NCBI GenBank assembly: GCA_046727955.1
Contig: JBKPDO010000257.1
Span: 1 to 13,056 of the forward strand
Direction of reading: 5' to 3'
Source: DASVXQ01 sp046727955
GTDB taxonomy: Bacteria; Actinomycetota; CALGFH01
DNA length: 13,056 bases
Positions 1 to 7,200 of the stretch are shown in pieces. The position numbers and the translations under genes were made by a program. The notes beneath the pieces are model-generated. The model was not told the DNA's origin and did no database searches. It saw only the letters and a program-made list of their open reading frames with translations. Positions within the stretch are counted from its first letter, which is position 1, and each line of letters starts with the position of its first letter.

Positions 1-139
1 TTCACCTCGACCCAGGGCTCGACCTCGCTGTTGAGGAAGTTCACCCCCGGCTGGCCTGAGATGTCGCAGCCGGCGAAGGGGCTGGAGACGGACACGACCT
101 TGAGGGGGCTGCGGGTGAACGGTCCGGCGGTCGATGGGA
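1..139 (-). pseudogene. 5'-truncated sialidase-like (Asp-box) paralog, partial at window edge
   Basis: Read on the minus strand from 139 down to 1, one frame encodes a stretch containing SSPFAGCDI and NSEVEPWVEVN. This aligns with the mature N-terminus of the intact sialidase-like gene at 2140 (PSPFAACTV and NSEVEPFVAVN). It is therefore a second, diverged member of the same secreted family, in the opposite orientation. The signal peptide and start codon are missing because the terminal repeat of the IS at 140-1333 lies immediately upstream. The 3' end continues beyond the window. I infer a broken gene, since no start codon joins this frame inside the IS end. Only about 45 residues are visible, so the family call rests on the alignment with the neighbour and not on any Asp-box. 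Confidence 0.6.
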
Positions 140-166
140 CCCGTGGGGTGCGCAAATTCGTTCATG
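140..166 (+). repeat. Left terminal inverted repeat of the IS
   Basis: It begins CCCGTGGGGTGCGCAAATTC and pairs with 1307-1333 (21 of 27 matches). The transposase stop codon (162-164, TGA on the minus strand) lies inside the repeat, so the gene ends at the very tip of the element. Confidence 0.7.
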
Positions 167-1236
167 CAGCTCGTTGGTACTCATGGAGGAGCCCACCGAG
201 CAGGTCACGTCGGCGCACCCCGCCTCGCCGGCCCTGGGCCGCGACACCCAGACCGACCGGTGAGTCCGGCGGCTCCAGCCCCAGCCCCCGGTGCGGGCGG
301 TGCCGGTTGTAGTGCTGGACATAGACGCGCAGGGCCTGCTCCAAGTGCCTGCGCCCGACGATCAGCAGCCAGTCCAGGCACTCGGCATGGACCGTGCCAA
401 CCCACCGCTCCGCGAACGCGTTCGCGTTGGGCGCCTGCACCGGTGTCAGCAGCACCTCAGCGCCCTCCCAGCGGAAGACGTCATCGAAGCCGCGGCAGAA
501 TTTCGCGTCGCGGTCCCGGACCAGGAAGCCAAGCCGACGTCCCCGCCCGCCCAAGACCATGAGGAGGTTGCGGGCCTGTTGGGTAACCCAGGCACCGTCC
601 GGGTTGGCGGTCACGCCGGCCAGGTGGACCCGCCGAGTGTCGAGTTCGATGCAGGAACAGCACGTCGAGCCGCCGCAGCCAGACGGTGTCGACGGTGAAG
701 AAGTCACACGCGACGATCCCGGCGGCTTGCTGTCGCAGGAACGCGCGCCAGGTGGTGCTCGCCCGCCGTGGGGCAGGGTCGAGCCCATTGCGGCGCAGGG
801 TGGTGCGGATCGCGGTCGCTGACACATGCGTGCCAAGCCGCAGGAGCTCGCCTTGGATGCGCTGGTAGCCCCAGCGGGGATTCTCCGTGGCAAGGCGGAC
901 GATCAGCCGCTGCGTGTCGGGGTCGAGCGGCGGGCGTCCTGGACGGCGATGCGGGTAGGTCCACGCGCCGGCGACCAGCCGTCGGTGCCAGCGCAACAGC
1001 GTCTGTGGAGTGACGAGGAAGCAGGACCAGCGAGACCGGGGAAGCACACGGCTTATGGAGGCCAGCAGCGCCCGGTCGGCAGGCTCGAGCTTGGGGCGGG
1101 GAGCTTGGCGGCGGAGCACGGCCAGCTGGTGGCGCAGCACCAAGATCTCCAGGTCCTTGGCGGCGTCGCCGCGGGCGAGCAGGGCGAGGAGCTGCATCGA
1201 CCGGCAGAGTGTGAGGTAGGCGAGTTTCGGCAGCAT
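162..1236 (-). pseudogene. IS3/IS481-like DDE transposase (integrase core), one frameshift
   Basis: It would catalyse transposition of the surrounding IS. The N-terminal part carries the RHQLAVLRRQ motif and a helix-turn-helix region ending near GRPP and ENPRWGYQRIQGEL. The rve catalytic core follows, with likely DDE residues in ACDFFTVD, VRDRDAKF and AFAERWVGTVHAECLDW. The C-terminus is GGLLHEYQRAA. The ATG at 1236 is preferred because it aligns with the start of the related copy at 1689; an ATG at 1269 is in the same frame. The frame breaks near 654-655. There the sequence reads LDVLFLHRT in one frame and IELDTRRVHL in the next, and removing one G restores LFCIELDTRRVHL. The product would be about 357 residues. 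All other family features are intact, so a consensus error or a recent mutation is likely. Confidence 0.8.
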
Positions 1237-1306
1237 CAGGTGGCCTTGGTCGTGGGATGGCAGCAGCACCCTACCGAGCCGCGGTGATGAACCTACAGCT
1301 CACGGC

Positions 1307-1333
1307 CATGTCTGAGTTCCCGCACCCCACGGG
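1307..1333 (-). repeat. Right terminal inverted repeat of the IS
   Basis: Its reverse complement begins CCCGTGGGGTGCGGGAACTC and matches the left end at 140-166. It lies about 70 bases upstream of the transposase start. Confidence 0.65.
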
Positions 1334-1689
1334 TTCTCGCGGGCCAGCCGCAGGATCAGCGCAACCACATCGCTGGCGAGCGGCGGGCGCCCGCCCCGAG
1401 CTTGGGCCTGCGTCCATTTGCGCGTCACCAGCCGGCGGTGCCACCGCAGGATCGTGTCCGGAGTGACAAGGAAACTCGACCAGCGCCGGTAAGGAAGCGC
1501 ACCGCTCAGCGTCGCGAGGAGGGCACGGTCGGCGGGGCGGAACTCGGGTCGCTTGACTTGGCGACGCAGCACCTCGAGCTGATGGCGCAGGACCGCGATC
1601 TCGATGTCCTTGGCGTGCTCGCTTCGTAAGCTCCCGAGCAGCATGCCGACGAGTCGGCGCGTCATGGGGTAGAGGAAGGACAGGGCCAT
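1334..1689 (-). pseudogene. N-terminal fragment of a second IS3-like transposase
   Basis: About 118 residues starting MALSFLYPM are preserved. They share RHQLEVLRRQ, the PADRALLA segment, VTPDTILRWHRRLV and RLARENP with the transposase at 162-1236, so this is a related but distinct IS. The frame is cut exactly at the right terminal repeat of that IS, where the family motif ENPRWGY becomes ENPWGAG. The catalytic domain is absent. The upstream end carries a candidate terminal repeat at about 1733-1755. I infer that the IS at 140-1333 inserted here and that the downstream half was later lost. Confidence 0.75.
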
Positions 1690-1732
1690 CGGCGGATTAT
1701 CGCTTGGCCCAGTCCTTGCTGCTCAGCGCACC

Positions 1733-1755
1733 CGGCCGAGTTTCTGAACCCTACG
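1733..1755 (-). repeat. Candidate outer terminal repeat of the second IS3-like element
   Basis: Its reverse complement reads CGTAGGGTTCAGAAACTCGG. This resembles the IS end at 6257 (CGTGGGGTGTCAGAAGTCGG) and the one at about 5778 (AAGGGCACGGAAACTCG). It sits 45-65 bases upstream of the transposase start at 1689 and at the point where the IS5-type frame to its right is interrupted. Confidence 0.45.
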
Positions 1756-1757
1756 CG

Positions 1758-1962
1758 CCGACGAACCGTAGCCAAGCTCTCGGGCAGGAAGCAACCGCCA
1801 GGGGGTCGAGGTGCGGGCCATGTAAACGATCGCGGCAAAGCACGCCCGATCGGGGACGGCACGGCGCCGGCCGCCGTAGGGCGGCCGCCGTGGAGCCGGC
1901 AGCAGCAGCGCGACCAGCGCCCACAGGTCGTCCGCCACGAGATCCTCAGCGAGGGTCGTCAT
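1758..1962 (-). pseudogene. N-terminal fragment of an IS5-family transposase
   Basis: From the ATG at 1962 the frame reads MTTLAEDLVADDLWALVALL and then PAPRRPPYGGRR. A CFAAIVYMARTSTPWRLLP segment follows. This is the typical N-terminal domain (DUF4096-like) of actinobacterial IS5/IS1182-group transposases. After ARELGYG the similarity stops, and about 68 residues remain of a protein that is normally near 270 with the catalytic domain downstream. The break coincides with the terminal repeat of the IS3-like fragment, so this appears to be the outermost layer of a nested insertion. It is non-functional. Confidence 0.75.
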
Positions 1963-2139
1963 GGCCGGATCCCGCCAGACCCGCCCAAGAGGAGCGAAAC
2001 GACGTCTAAGGACTGGCTTCCGGGCGGATGCTACCTCCGGCACGGGAGCATCTTGATGCGACCCCCCGCTGGGAGGACACTCACGCCCGACAAGGGGGCG
2101 CGGGGGGCGCCTCCGGGGGCAACAAGAGGGGAGGGCTGC

Positions 2140-3624
2140 ATGCACGCCACACGAACCCTCCGGCGCGGGCTCCTGGCAACGGCAGCGGGAGCGCTCGTCC
2201 TCGTCCTGGTGGCCGCCACGGCGGCGGCCGGCACGTACACGCAAGGACCGCTCGTCCTCGCCTCCGGGCCGAGCCCGTTCGCCGCGTGCACGGTCGGCGG
2301 GCCAGGCACGAACTACCCGAACTCCGAGGTCGAGCCGTTCGTCGCCGTCAACCCGGCGAACCCAAGCAACATCGTCGGCGTGTTCCAGCAGGACCGCTGG
2401 AATAACGGCGGCGCCCACGGCATCATCGCGGCCGTCACCCACGACGGCGGCCAGACCTGGACCAGGACGTGGCCGCACTTCAGCACCTGCGCGGGCGGCA
2501 CCGCCGCGAACGGGGGGAACTACGACCGCTCGTCCGATCCGTGGGTGACGTTCGCCCCCAACGGCGACGCGTACTTTATCAGCCTCTCGGCGAGCGCCGA
2601 CCTGCTGACCTCGGCGGTCCTCGTCAGCAAGTCCACCGACGGCGGCGATACGTGGAGCGAGCCGACGACGCTGATCAGCGAGCGGTCCGCGTTCCACTTC
2701 AACGACAAGGAGTCGATCACCGCAGACCCGACGAGCGCCTTGAACGTCTACGCCGTCTGGGATCGGAGCCGGTTCCCGAGCGAGAACGCCAACTTCAACG
2801 CGCTCCACTCCTTCGCGTTCCGCGGCCCTGCCATGTTCTCGCGGACGACCGACGGCGGGGCGACGTGGTCTGCGCCGCGGAACATCATGCCGACCAACGC
2901 CAACCTGTTCACGATCGGCAACCAGGTCGCGGTGCTCCCGGACGGCTCGCTTGTCGACGTCTTCGCGCTCGGGAAGGGATCAGGGATCCAGCCATCCCCG
3001 AACCCGTTCACCGAGTCGCTGATGCGGTCGACCGACAAGGGGCTGACCTGGTCGGGTGTGATCGACATCTCGACCGACCAGTCGGTGGCGGTGCGCGACC
3101 CGGACACTGGTGCGGCCGTTCGGGCAGGGGCGGGGCTCCCCGACGTGGCGGTCGACCCGAACAACGGCACGCTCTACGTGGTCTGGAGCGACTCCCGCTT
3201 CAGCGGCGGCCTCCGCGACGACGTCGCCTTCTCCAAGTCGACCGACGGCGGGCGCACCTGGTCGACGCCCATCAAGGTGAACCAGACGCCGGTGCCCGTC
3301 GCCGCCTTCACCCCGTCGGTGGAGGTGGCGGCCGACGGGACGGTCAGCGTCTCCTACTACGACTTCCGGAACAACACCCCTGCCCCGGGAGCCCTGACCG
3401 ACGCGTTCTTGGCCCACTCCCACGACGGTGGCGCCACATGGGCGGAGAACCGGCTGACACCGACCTCGTTCGACATCGAGCAGGCCCCGGTGGCCGGCGG
3501 CTACTTCCTCGGCGACTATGAGGGGCTGACCAGCGCCGGGTCGACGTTCATGCCGTTCTTCATCCAGGCAGTGAGCGCGCCAACCAACCCGACGGACGCC
3601 TTCTTCACCACCGTCGGACCCTAA
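2140..3624 (+). CDS. Secreted sialidase-like protein with six Asp-boxes
   Basis: The product has 494 residues. The ATG at 2140 is chosen because it follows a purine-rich ribosome site (AGAGGGGAGGG, 2126-2136) and starts a clear signal peptide: basic MHATRTLRRG, a hydrophobic stretch of about 20 residues, then ATAAAG. An ATG at 2053 would prepend 29 unlikely residues. The mature part has six S/T-x-D-G-G-x-T-W Asp-boxes near residues 100, 165, 236, 297 (STDKGLTW), 367 and 427. These mark a six-bladed beta-propeller of the sialidase/BNR superfamily. I see no FRIP motif before the boxes, so glycosidase activity and substrate are unproven. It is probably exported and may act on extracellular glycans or as a binding propeller. 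It is intact and single-frame, and it is flanked by dead transposons. A broken paralog lies at 1-139. A hairpin follows 10 bases after the stop. Confidence 0.85.
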   Translation: MHATRTLRRGLLATAAGALVLVLVAATAAAGTYTQGPLVLASGPSPFAACTVGGPGTNYPNSEVEPFVAVNPANPSNIVGVFQQDRWNNGGAHGIIAAVTHDGGQTWTRTWPHFSTCAGGTAANGGNYDRSSDPWVTFAPNGDAYFISLSASADLLTSAVLVSKSTDGGDTWSEPTTLISERSAFHFNDKESITADPTSALNVYAVWDRSRFPSENANFNALHSFAFRGPAMFSRTTDGGATWSAPRNIMPTNANLFTIGNQVAVLPDGSLVDVFALGKGSGIQPSPNPFTESLMRSTDKGLTWSGVIDISTDQSVAVRDPDTGAAVRAGAGLPDVAVDPNNGTLYVVWSDSRFSGGLRDDVAFSKSTDGGRTWSTPIKVNQTPVPVAAFTPSVEVAADGTVSVSYYDFRNNTPAPGALTDAFLAHSHDGGATWAENRLTPTSFDIEQAPVAGGYFLGDYEGLTSAGSTFMPFFIQAVSAPTNPTDAFFTTVGP

Positions 3625-3634
3625 GTCCCCGACC

Positions 3635-3666
3635 GCAGGAGGGCGGCGCCGCCGCCGCCCTCCTGC
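3635..3666 (+). terminator. GC-rich hairpin terminator after the sialidase-like gene
   Basis: There is a perfect 13-bp stem (3635-3647 with 3654-3666, GCAGGAGGGCGGC) and a 6-base loop, 10 bases after the TAA. There is no T-tract, as is common in high-GC actinomycetes. It lies between convergent genes and could serve both strands. Confidence 0.7.
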
Positions 3667-3794
3667 CACAGCCAGCGCGTGCGGCGGAAGAAGCGAGCAG
3701 CGCGGCAAGCGTCGCCGCTGCTCAGAGCGGGGAGTGTCGTCGTGAGCCGTGGTATGCGAACGGGTTGGTGACGCACCATGGTGGCGTGCAGGGA

Positions 3795-4036
3795 TCACTG
3801 TGCGCGATCGTCATGCGGAGCTGCGATGCCTTTGGATCTTTGGACCCAAGCCGCGGCCGCAGTGCGGGTGTGGACGCCGAGCTTGGCGAAGATGTTCTCG
3901 AGATGCCTGCGCACCGTGCCCGCCGACAACCAGAGCCTGGCGGCGATCTGGGGTTGGTCTCACCTTTGGCCACCAGGTCGAGGATCTCGCGTTCCCGCGG
4001 AGTCAGTCGCGGACGTGCCTGCCGCTCCTCAAGCCG
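3795..4036 (-). pseudogene. C-terminal helix-turn-helix fragment of a LuxR/NarL-type regulator
   Basis: About 80 residues of a GerE-type DNA-binding domain are present: LTPREREILDLVAKGETN, then after a frame change QIAARLWLSAGTVRRHLENI and FAKLGVHTRTAAAA, with the stop at 3795. The frame change lies at the GGGG run 3950-3953. One extra base there would restore GETNPQIAARL, which fits the family. The sensory or receiver N-terminus is missing, because the sequence upstream of RLEERQARPR is the end of an IS110 transposase. It is probably a remnant of a two-component or stand-alone regulator. Its former targets are unknown. Confidence 0.75.
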
Positions 4037-4826
4037 AGCCGGCTGGGGTTGTCGCCGGCGGCGACCAGCAGCGCGCCGGCGGTGTGGACCCCGACGCCGA
4101 ACAGCCCCCGGCAGCCGTGGGGCCGCGCGGGCGACCAGCCGGTCCAGGTGGGTGTCCAGGGTGGTGATCTCGTCGTCCAGGGCCAGGCAGCCACGCGCCA
4201 GGCTGGCAAGCGCCAGCATGACCGCGTCGCTGGACTGGCCAGCTGGGCTGGAGTGGGGGTGGCGGCGGCGCGGACCAGCATGGTCGCCGACAGGTCCCGC
4301 AGCTGCTCGCGCAGCTGGACGGGCGCGGTCACCAGCAGCGCCCGCACCTGGGTTGATGGTCTGGGTGCGGGTCCGGATCGCGGTGCAGCGGGCGACCCGC
4401 AGCACCCTGACCATCTCCACGGCGCCGGTGCCGGCCTTGGGGATCACGGTGGCTTGCCCGGCCTGCACGGTGCGGGCGGCGCCCTCGGCGTCAAGAGGAT
4501 CGGACTTGCCCCTGCGACGCCGCGCGCCGCGGCGCGGGGCGGTCGGGGCGGTTGACCTCCACCACGACCTGGCCACGGGCGGCCAACAAGCGGGCCAGCG
4601 CCGCGCCGTCGCAGCCGCTGCCCTCGATCCCGAAACGCCTCGACCTGGCCGAGCTCGGTGGCCCAGTCGAGCAGGTGCTGGTCGCCGGCTGGGGTGGTGG
4701 GCAGCTGCACGGTGGCAAGCCGCCGGCCGAGCTGGTCTCCTGCGTGGGCAACATGGGTGTCGCCGTGGGTGTCCACCCCGACGGTGCTGCGCGTGGTGGT
4801 AGGGTGTCGATGGTGGTGATGGCCAT
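4037..4826 (-). pseudogene. IS110-family transposase, multiply frameshifted and C-terminally truncated
   Basis: Pieces of one protein can be followed through alternating frames. They run MAITTIDTLPP, VGVDTHGDTHVAHAGDQLGR, GIEGSGCDGAALARLLAARG, VVVEVNRPDR, RRGKSDPLDAEGAARTVQAG, RTQTIN, RALLVTAPVQLREQLRDL and GALLVAAGDNPSRL. GVDTH, IEGSG and KSDPLDAE fit the DEDD RuvC-like N-terminal domain of IS110 recombinases. Breaks lie near 4790, 4633-4635 (one T too many), about 4525, 4350-4352 (one C too many) and in 4090-4240. The C-terminal Tnp20 domain with the catalytic serine is lost, because the sequence runs straight into a LuxR fragment at about 4036. The element is dead. Its upstream non-coding end is still present. 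Confidence 0.75.
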
Positions 4827-5030
4827 CCTCCCTGCTCGCTGTGGGTGGTTGCGGTGGATGGCACGCGCCGGCCGGGCGGGCGGACCGTGGTCGGGTGGCC
4901 GGGGGGGGGTTCACCCCCCGGCCACCCGACCAGCCTGCGTCAGGCCGGCGTCGAGCCGGGTGGCGATCGGCGCCCAGTCGAGCAGGGGCGACCTGTAGAG
5001 GTCGGCAAGGTTGGTGGCTTCCACGGTGGA
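4827..5030 (-). other. Non-coding end of the IS110 element (possible bridge-RNA region)
   Basis: About 200 bases upstream of the IS110 start hold no convincing gene but do hold the large hairpin at 4889-4931. IS110-group elements are known to transcribe a structured bridge (seeker) RNA from the non-coding end next to the recombinase start. That this stretch encodes one is inference from position and structure only. The outer end of the element cannot be fixed, because IS110 elements lack terminal inverted repeats. Confidence 0.35.
4889..4931. repeat. Perfect 18-bp inverted repeat with 7-base loop
   Basis: 4889-4906 (GGTCGGGTGGCCGGGGGG) pairs perfectly with 4914-4931, around the loop GGGTTCA. 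It is the longest perfect hairpin I noticed in the window, and the stem is almost all G/C. It could be a terminator, part of an IS110 structured RNA, or an unrelated palindrome. Confidence 0.8.
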
Positions 5031-5118
5031 TTGGACGCCGCCGACCGTCAGGATTCATCGGAACGAGAACGGCCACACACGCGGCCTTCCTCGGGAGCTG
5101 GTCGATAGGGGACGAGGC

Positions 5119-5535
5119 TCAGCTGTCGGGTGTGTCGTGGAACGACGGGGAGTAGCAGACGGCGACGAGCAAGCCCTCGGGGCTCAACAGCCGGGCGGTG
5201 ATCTGGGTCCACGGCTCCGTACGGGCCTCGTGGATGAGCCGATAGCCCTTGGCCTTGAGTTCGGCGGCCGCGGCGGCGACGTCAGCGACCTCGAACTCGA
5301 TGCTGGCCTGGGGGACCGGGATGTCGGTGGGCCATTCGGTGGTGCCGAAACAGGCGTTCGCCGCTTCCGAAAGGGGCCACAGCCCGAAGTGTTTCGTCCC
5401 TTCCAGCTCGTGGGTGAACACGTAGTCGCCGTCTACGCCTTCAAAGGACAGGCCCAAGGCGTCCCGGTAGAACGAGCGAGCTGCGTCAGCGTCTCGCACG
5501 ATCGGGGCGACGCTCGCTACGAACTGGACGTCCAT
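5119..5535 (-). CDS. VOC superfamily (glyoxalase/bleomycin-resistance fold) protein
   Basis: It is an intact 138-residue gene. The ATG at 5535 is preceded by GGAGGTG with suitable spacing. The protein shows the paired beta-alpha-beta-beta-beta pattern of the VOC fold. The first module is SVAPIVRDADAARSFYRDAL with GLSFEG. The second is ASIEFEVADVAAAAAELKAK with GYRLIHEARTEPWTQI and LLSPEGLLVAVCYSPSF. VOC proteins bind a divalent metal and include glyoxalases, dioxygenases, and bleomycin- and fosfomycin-binding proteins. The substrate cannot be read from sequence. It lies alone between an IS110 remnant and an IS3-like remnant and is the only intact gene in that interval. A 29-codon ORF starting MNALKQWLTEVEA (ATG at 5576) overlaps its start in another frame and may be chance. 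Confidence 0.85.
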   Translation of the reverse strand: MDVQFVASVAPIVRDADAARSFYRDALGLSFEGVDGDYVFTHELEGTKHFGLWPLSEAANACFGTTEWPTDIPVPQASIEFEVADVAAAAAELKAKGYRLIHEARTEPWTQITARLLSPEGLLVAVCYSPSFHDTPDS

Positions 5536-5775
5536 CGGCTTCCACCTCCGTCAGCCATTGCTTCAGTGCGTTCATCTCGTTATACCCGCCGGGGTCCGAC
5601 ACTTGCGCCCTTCGGGCCGGTCCAGCGGCCGGGTTTGGTCCGGAGGCTCCCGGGGTTGGGGCGGCCGGGAAGCTCGGTCGGCTGTGACTCCCAGCACCGA
5701 CAGGGCCTCGGACAGCTGAGGTGAGGATGTCCCGCTCGCCGTTGGATTTCGGTGGGGTCTCCTGACGGATCCTTG
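5536..5775. other. Intergenic stretch upstream of the VOC gene
   Basis: It holds the ribosome site of the VOC gene. On the minus strand there is a TATAAC (complement of 5580-5585) that could be a -10 box, but no matching -35 is clear. I see no other gene or RNA. Confidence 0.4.
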
Positions 5776-5803
5776 AAGGGCACGGAAACTCGCGATTGGG
5801 GCC
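5776..5803 (-). repeat. 3' terminus of an IS3-like remnant
   Basis: The 28 bases after the transposase stop include AAGGGCACGGAAACTCG. This matches the terminal repeat at 1733-1755 (TAGGGTTCAGAAACTCG) and marks the likely outer end of the element. Confidence 0.5.
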
Positions 5804-6256
5804 TCATGCAGCCAGTTCATACTCATGGATGAGGCCATCCAGGAGGTCGCGCCTTCGCACGCCTCGAGGAGTACTGGCTGGAGCGGGAGGATCCGACGGC
5901 GCGTCAGGCGCGCGCAGGTCGAGCCCACGGTGCGGGCGCCTGGCGTTGTAGTGAGTCACGTACTCGCGAAGGATCCGCTCCAGGTGACGGCGGCCAACCA
6001 CCAGTGTCCAGTCGAGGCACTCGCGCCTGACGGTCCTCACCTAGCGCTCGGCGAAGGCGTTCGCCTGCGGGGCTCGAAACGGGGTGAGCACCACGCGGAC
6101 GGAGTCGGCCGCGAAGACCGCGTCGAAGCTCCTGGGGTACTTGGCGTCGCGATCGCGGATCAGCAGCCGGAACGGCCCACGCTCGGACAGGTCGAAGGAG
6201 AGGTTGCGGGCCTGTTGGGTCACCCACGCGGTATCGGGACGCCTCGTCGCTGCGGC
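5804..6256 (-). pseudogene. C-terminal part of an IS3-like transposase with a nonsense codon
   Basis: About 150 residues of an integrase core remain, in the same frame throughout: PDTAWVTQQARNL, LLIRDRDAKYPRSFDAVFA, LTPFRAPQANAFAER, then a TAG at 6041-6043, then VRTVRRECLDWTLVVGRRHL, REYVTHYNARRPHRGLDL and LLDGLIHEYELAA. The TAG replaces the Trp of the conserved AFAERWV motif, so it is a TGG-to-TAG change next to the catalytic Glu. The N-terminal DNA-binding part and the first catalytic Asp are missing. They are cut off by another IS end at 6257-6311. It is related to the fragment at 1334-1689, but the two halves do not join cleanly. Non-functional. Confidence 0.8.
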
Positions 6257-6311
6257 CCGTGGGGTGTCAGAAGTCGGCTCATCATGCTGCTGGCTCATAC
6301 TCGTGGATCAG
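6257..6311 (-). mobile_element. Solo 3' end of an IS3-like element
   Basis: A terminal repeat CCCGTGGGGTGTCAG (6256-6270) is followed by the last codons of a transposase (LIHEYEPAA, stop at 6282-6284). The element goes no further. At about 6311 the sequence changes to the tail of the helix-turn-helix pseudogene. On its left side it abuts the truncated transposase at 5804-6256. Confidence 0.6.
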
Positions 6312-6690
6312 TGACCGACTTCGGCACTACCGCCTGTCGTCGGTCGCCATCCGATACTGGAGGTCGGGTGCGCAGCCCGAGTCGGCGGAGCTGCTTGTCC
6401 AGCCGGCCATGGCCCACGCCGAGCCCGGCGCACAGCCGCCGCACCGACCAGCCCCGGGCGACATACCGGTCCCGCAGGTAGGCCTCCAACGCGGCGAAGC
6501 CGAGTTCGGCCAGGCGGGCCTGGCGGCGCCGCTGGATCGCCCGCCCCTGCTGCTTGGGTCCGCTGGCGGCTGCGGCGGTGGCGCGCTGCCGCCGCGTCGG
6601 CGCCGCCCGCCGCACCTGATGGTGGTCTAGCAGGCGCCGCAGGGTGCTGGGGTGGCGTCAAGCTCGCCCGCCATCTCGGCTAGTAGCCCG
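6312..6690 (-). pseudogene. Degenerate copy of a modular helix-turn-helix protein
   Basis: On the minus strand the frame reads MAGELDATP, then after a frame change TLRRLLDHHQVRRAAPTRRQ. A basic linker (GPKQQGRAIQRRRQARL) and a final module, LGFAALEAYLRDRYVARGWS, follow, then VRRLCAGLGVGHGRLDKQLR and RLGLR. Each piece aligns with the plus-strand protein ending at 7996. The break is at the GGGG run 6649-6652, and one more base would give ATPSTLRRLL. The N-terminal modules are missing because the IS630 fragment starts directly upstream at 6691. Past LGLR the frame runs on to a stop at 6295 through non-homologous sequence. It is probably a DNA-binding protein of unknown role, and inactive here. 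Confidence 0.6.
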
Positions 6691-7127
6691 TCAGTCCTGA
6701 ATTGCAGGGTAGAGGTGCTTGAGCTTGATCCGGGCATCCTCGGTCGTGAAGCGCCAGTCGACCCCACGACCGTCGGCGTTGCGCGCCGCCTGCCAGGCCG
6801 CGACCTCCCGCTGCAGGGTCGCCCGGTCGGCCAGGCGGCGGTCCAGGCACTGCCCGGCGAGCACGGCAAGCTCGATCTCGGCCATGTTCAGCCAGCTGCC
6901 GTGCTTGGGGTGGAGTGCAGCTCCAGCCGGTCGGCCAGCCGCTTGGCCTCGGCCGGCGCGAACGCCTCGTACAGCGACGCGGGCGTGTGGGTGTTGAGGT
7001 TGTCGTGCACCAGCACGACCCGCTCGGCGTCGGGGTAGTGGACGTCGACCAGCTCCTTGATGCAGTGCGCCCAGTCGATGCGGGTGCGCCGCGCGCTGAC
7101 CGTGACGTCGCGCCAGCCGGCAAGCGC
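6691..7127 (-). pseudogene. C-terminal part of an IS630-family transposase, one frameshift
   Basis: Conserved DDE_3 segments are present: LAGWRDVTVSARRTRIDWAH, IKELVDVHYPDAERVVLVHD, NLNTHTPASLYEAF, then in the next frame KHGSWLNMAEIELAVLAGQC, LDRRLADRATLQREV and WRFTTEDARIKLKHLYP, with the stop at 6691. VHDNLNTH carries the second catalytic Asp, and NMAEIE the catalytic Glu. The frame break lies in the GGGG run 6907-6910, where adding one base restores STPKHGSWLN. The N-terminal helix-turn-helix part and first Asp are missing. At about 7127 the sequence becomes a solo IS3-like end. About 146 residues of some 340 are left. Confidence 0.8.
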
Positions 7128-7200
7128 GTATGGTGCGTAAATGCGTTCACGCAGCTCAGGGTGTTCACAGAGAAGGGACCCGAGCCGGTCGCGACGTTGC
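7127..7200 (-). mobile_element. Solo 3' end of an IS3-like element inside the IS630 fragment
   Basis: GGTGCGTAAATGCGTTCACG followed by CAGCTC matches the tip of the complete IS (149-173). On the minus strand QRRDRLGSLLCEHPELRER corresponds to the C-terminus QRRDRLGGLLHEYQRAA of the solo end at 12562. It has drifted more than the other copies and lost one base near 7160. The remainder of the IS is absent. Confidence 0.55.

Larger units (their letters stand above)
140..1333 (-). mobile_element. IS3/IS481-like insertion sequence, nearly complete
   Basis: A 1.2-kb element is bounded by imperfect inverted repeats of 27 bases (140-166 and 1307-1333), identical at 21 of 27 positions by eye. It contains a single rve-type DDE transposase gene on the minus strand. 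The outer 13 bases of both ends, CCCGTGGGGTGCG, are identical. I see no convincing target duplication outside the repeats. The right flank is inside another transposase gene, but the left flank is inside a sialidase-like gene. The two sides are therefore not the halves of one target, which implies a rearrangement or deletion after insertion. The exact outer boundary is uncertain by a few bases. Confidence 0.75.

Noticed and set aside
149..170. GTGCG at IS tips as the 5' end of a group II intron
   Set aside because: The same bases form terminal inverted repeats of a DDE-transposase element, and no reverse transcriptase or domain V-like hairpin is seen.
2053..2139. Upstream ATG as start of the sialidase-like protein
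   Set aside because: It would put 29 polar residues before the signal peptide. The ATG at 2140 has a strong ribosome site directly before it.
1723..2808. A 361-codon minus-strand open frame covering the sialidase start
   Set aside because: Only the part below 1962 is real (IS5 fragment). The rest is antisense to the intact signal-peptide-bearing sialidase-like gene and has Arg/Gly/Val-rich composition typical of high-GC shadows.
3722..4864. A 380-codon minus-strand open frame across the IS110 and LuxR regions
   Set aside because: It is a composite. Only some stretches match IS110 (RRGKSDPLDAE) or LuxR (LTPREREILD); between them it is out-of-frame sequence of low-complexity Arg/Pro/Ala type.
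4844..5155. Plus-strand open frames across the IS110 non-coding end
   Set aside because: They run through the perfect hairpin, have no ribosome site and no recognisable domain.
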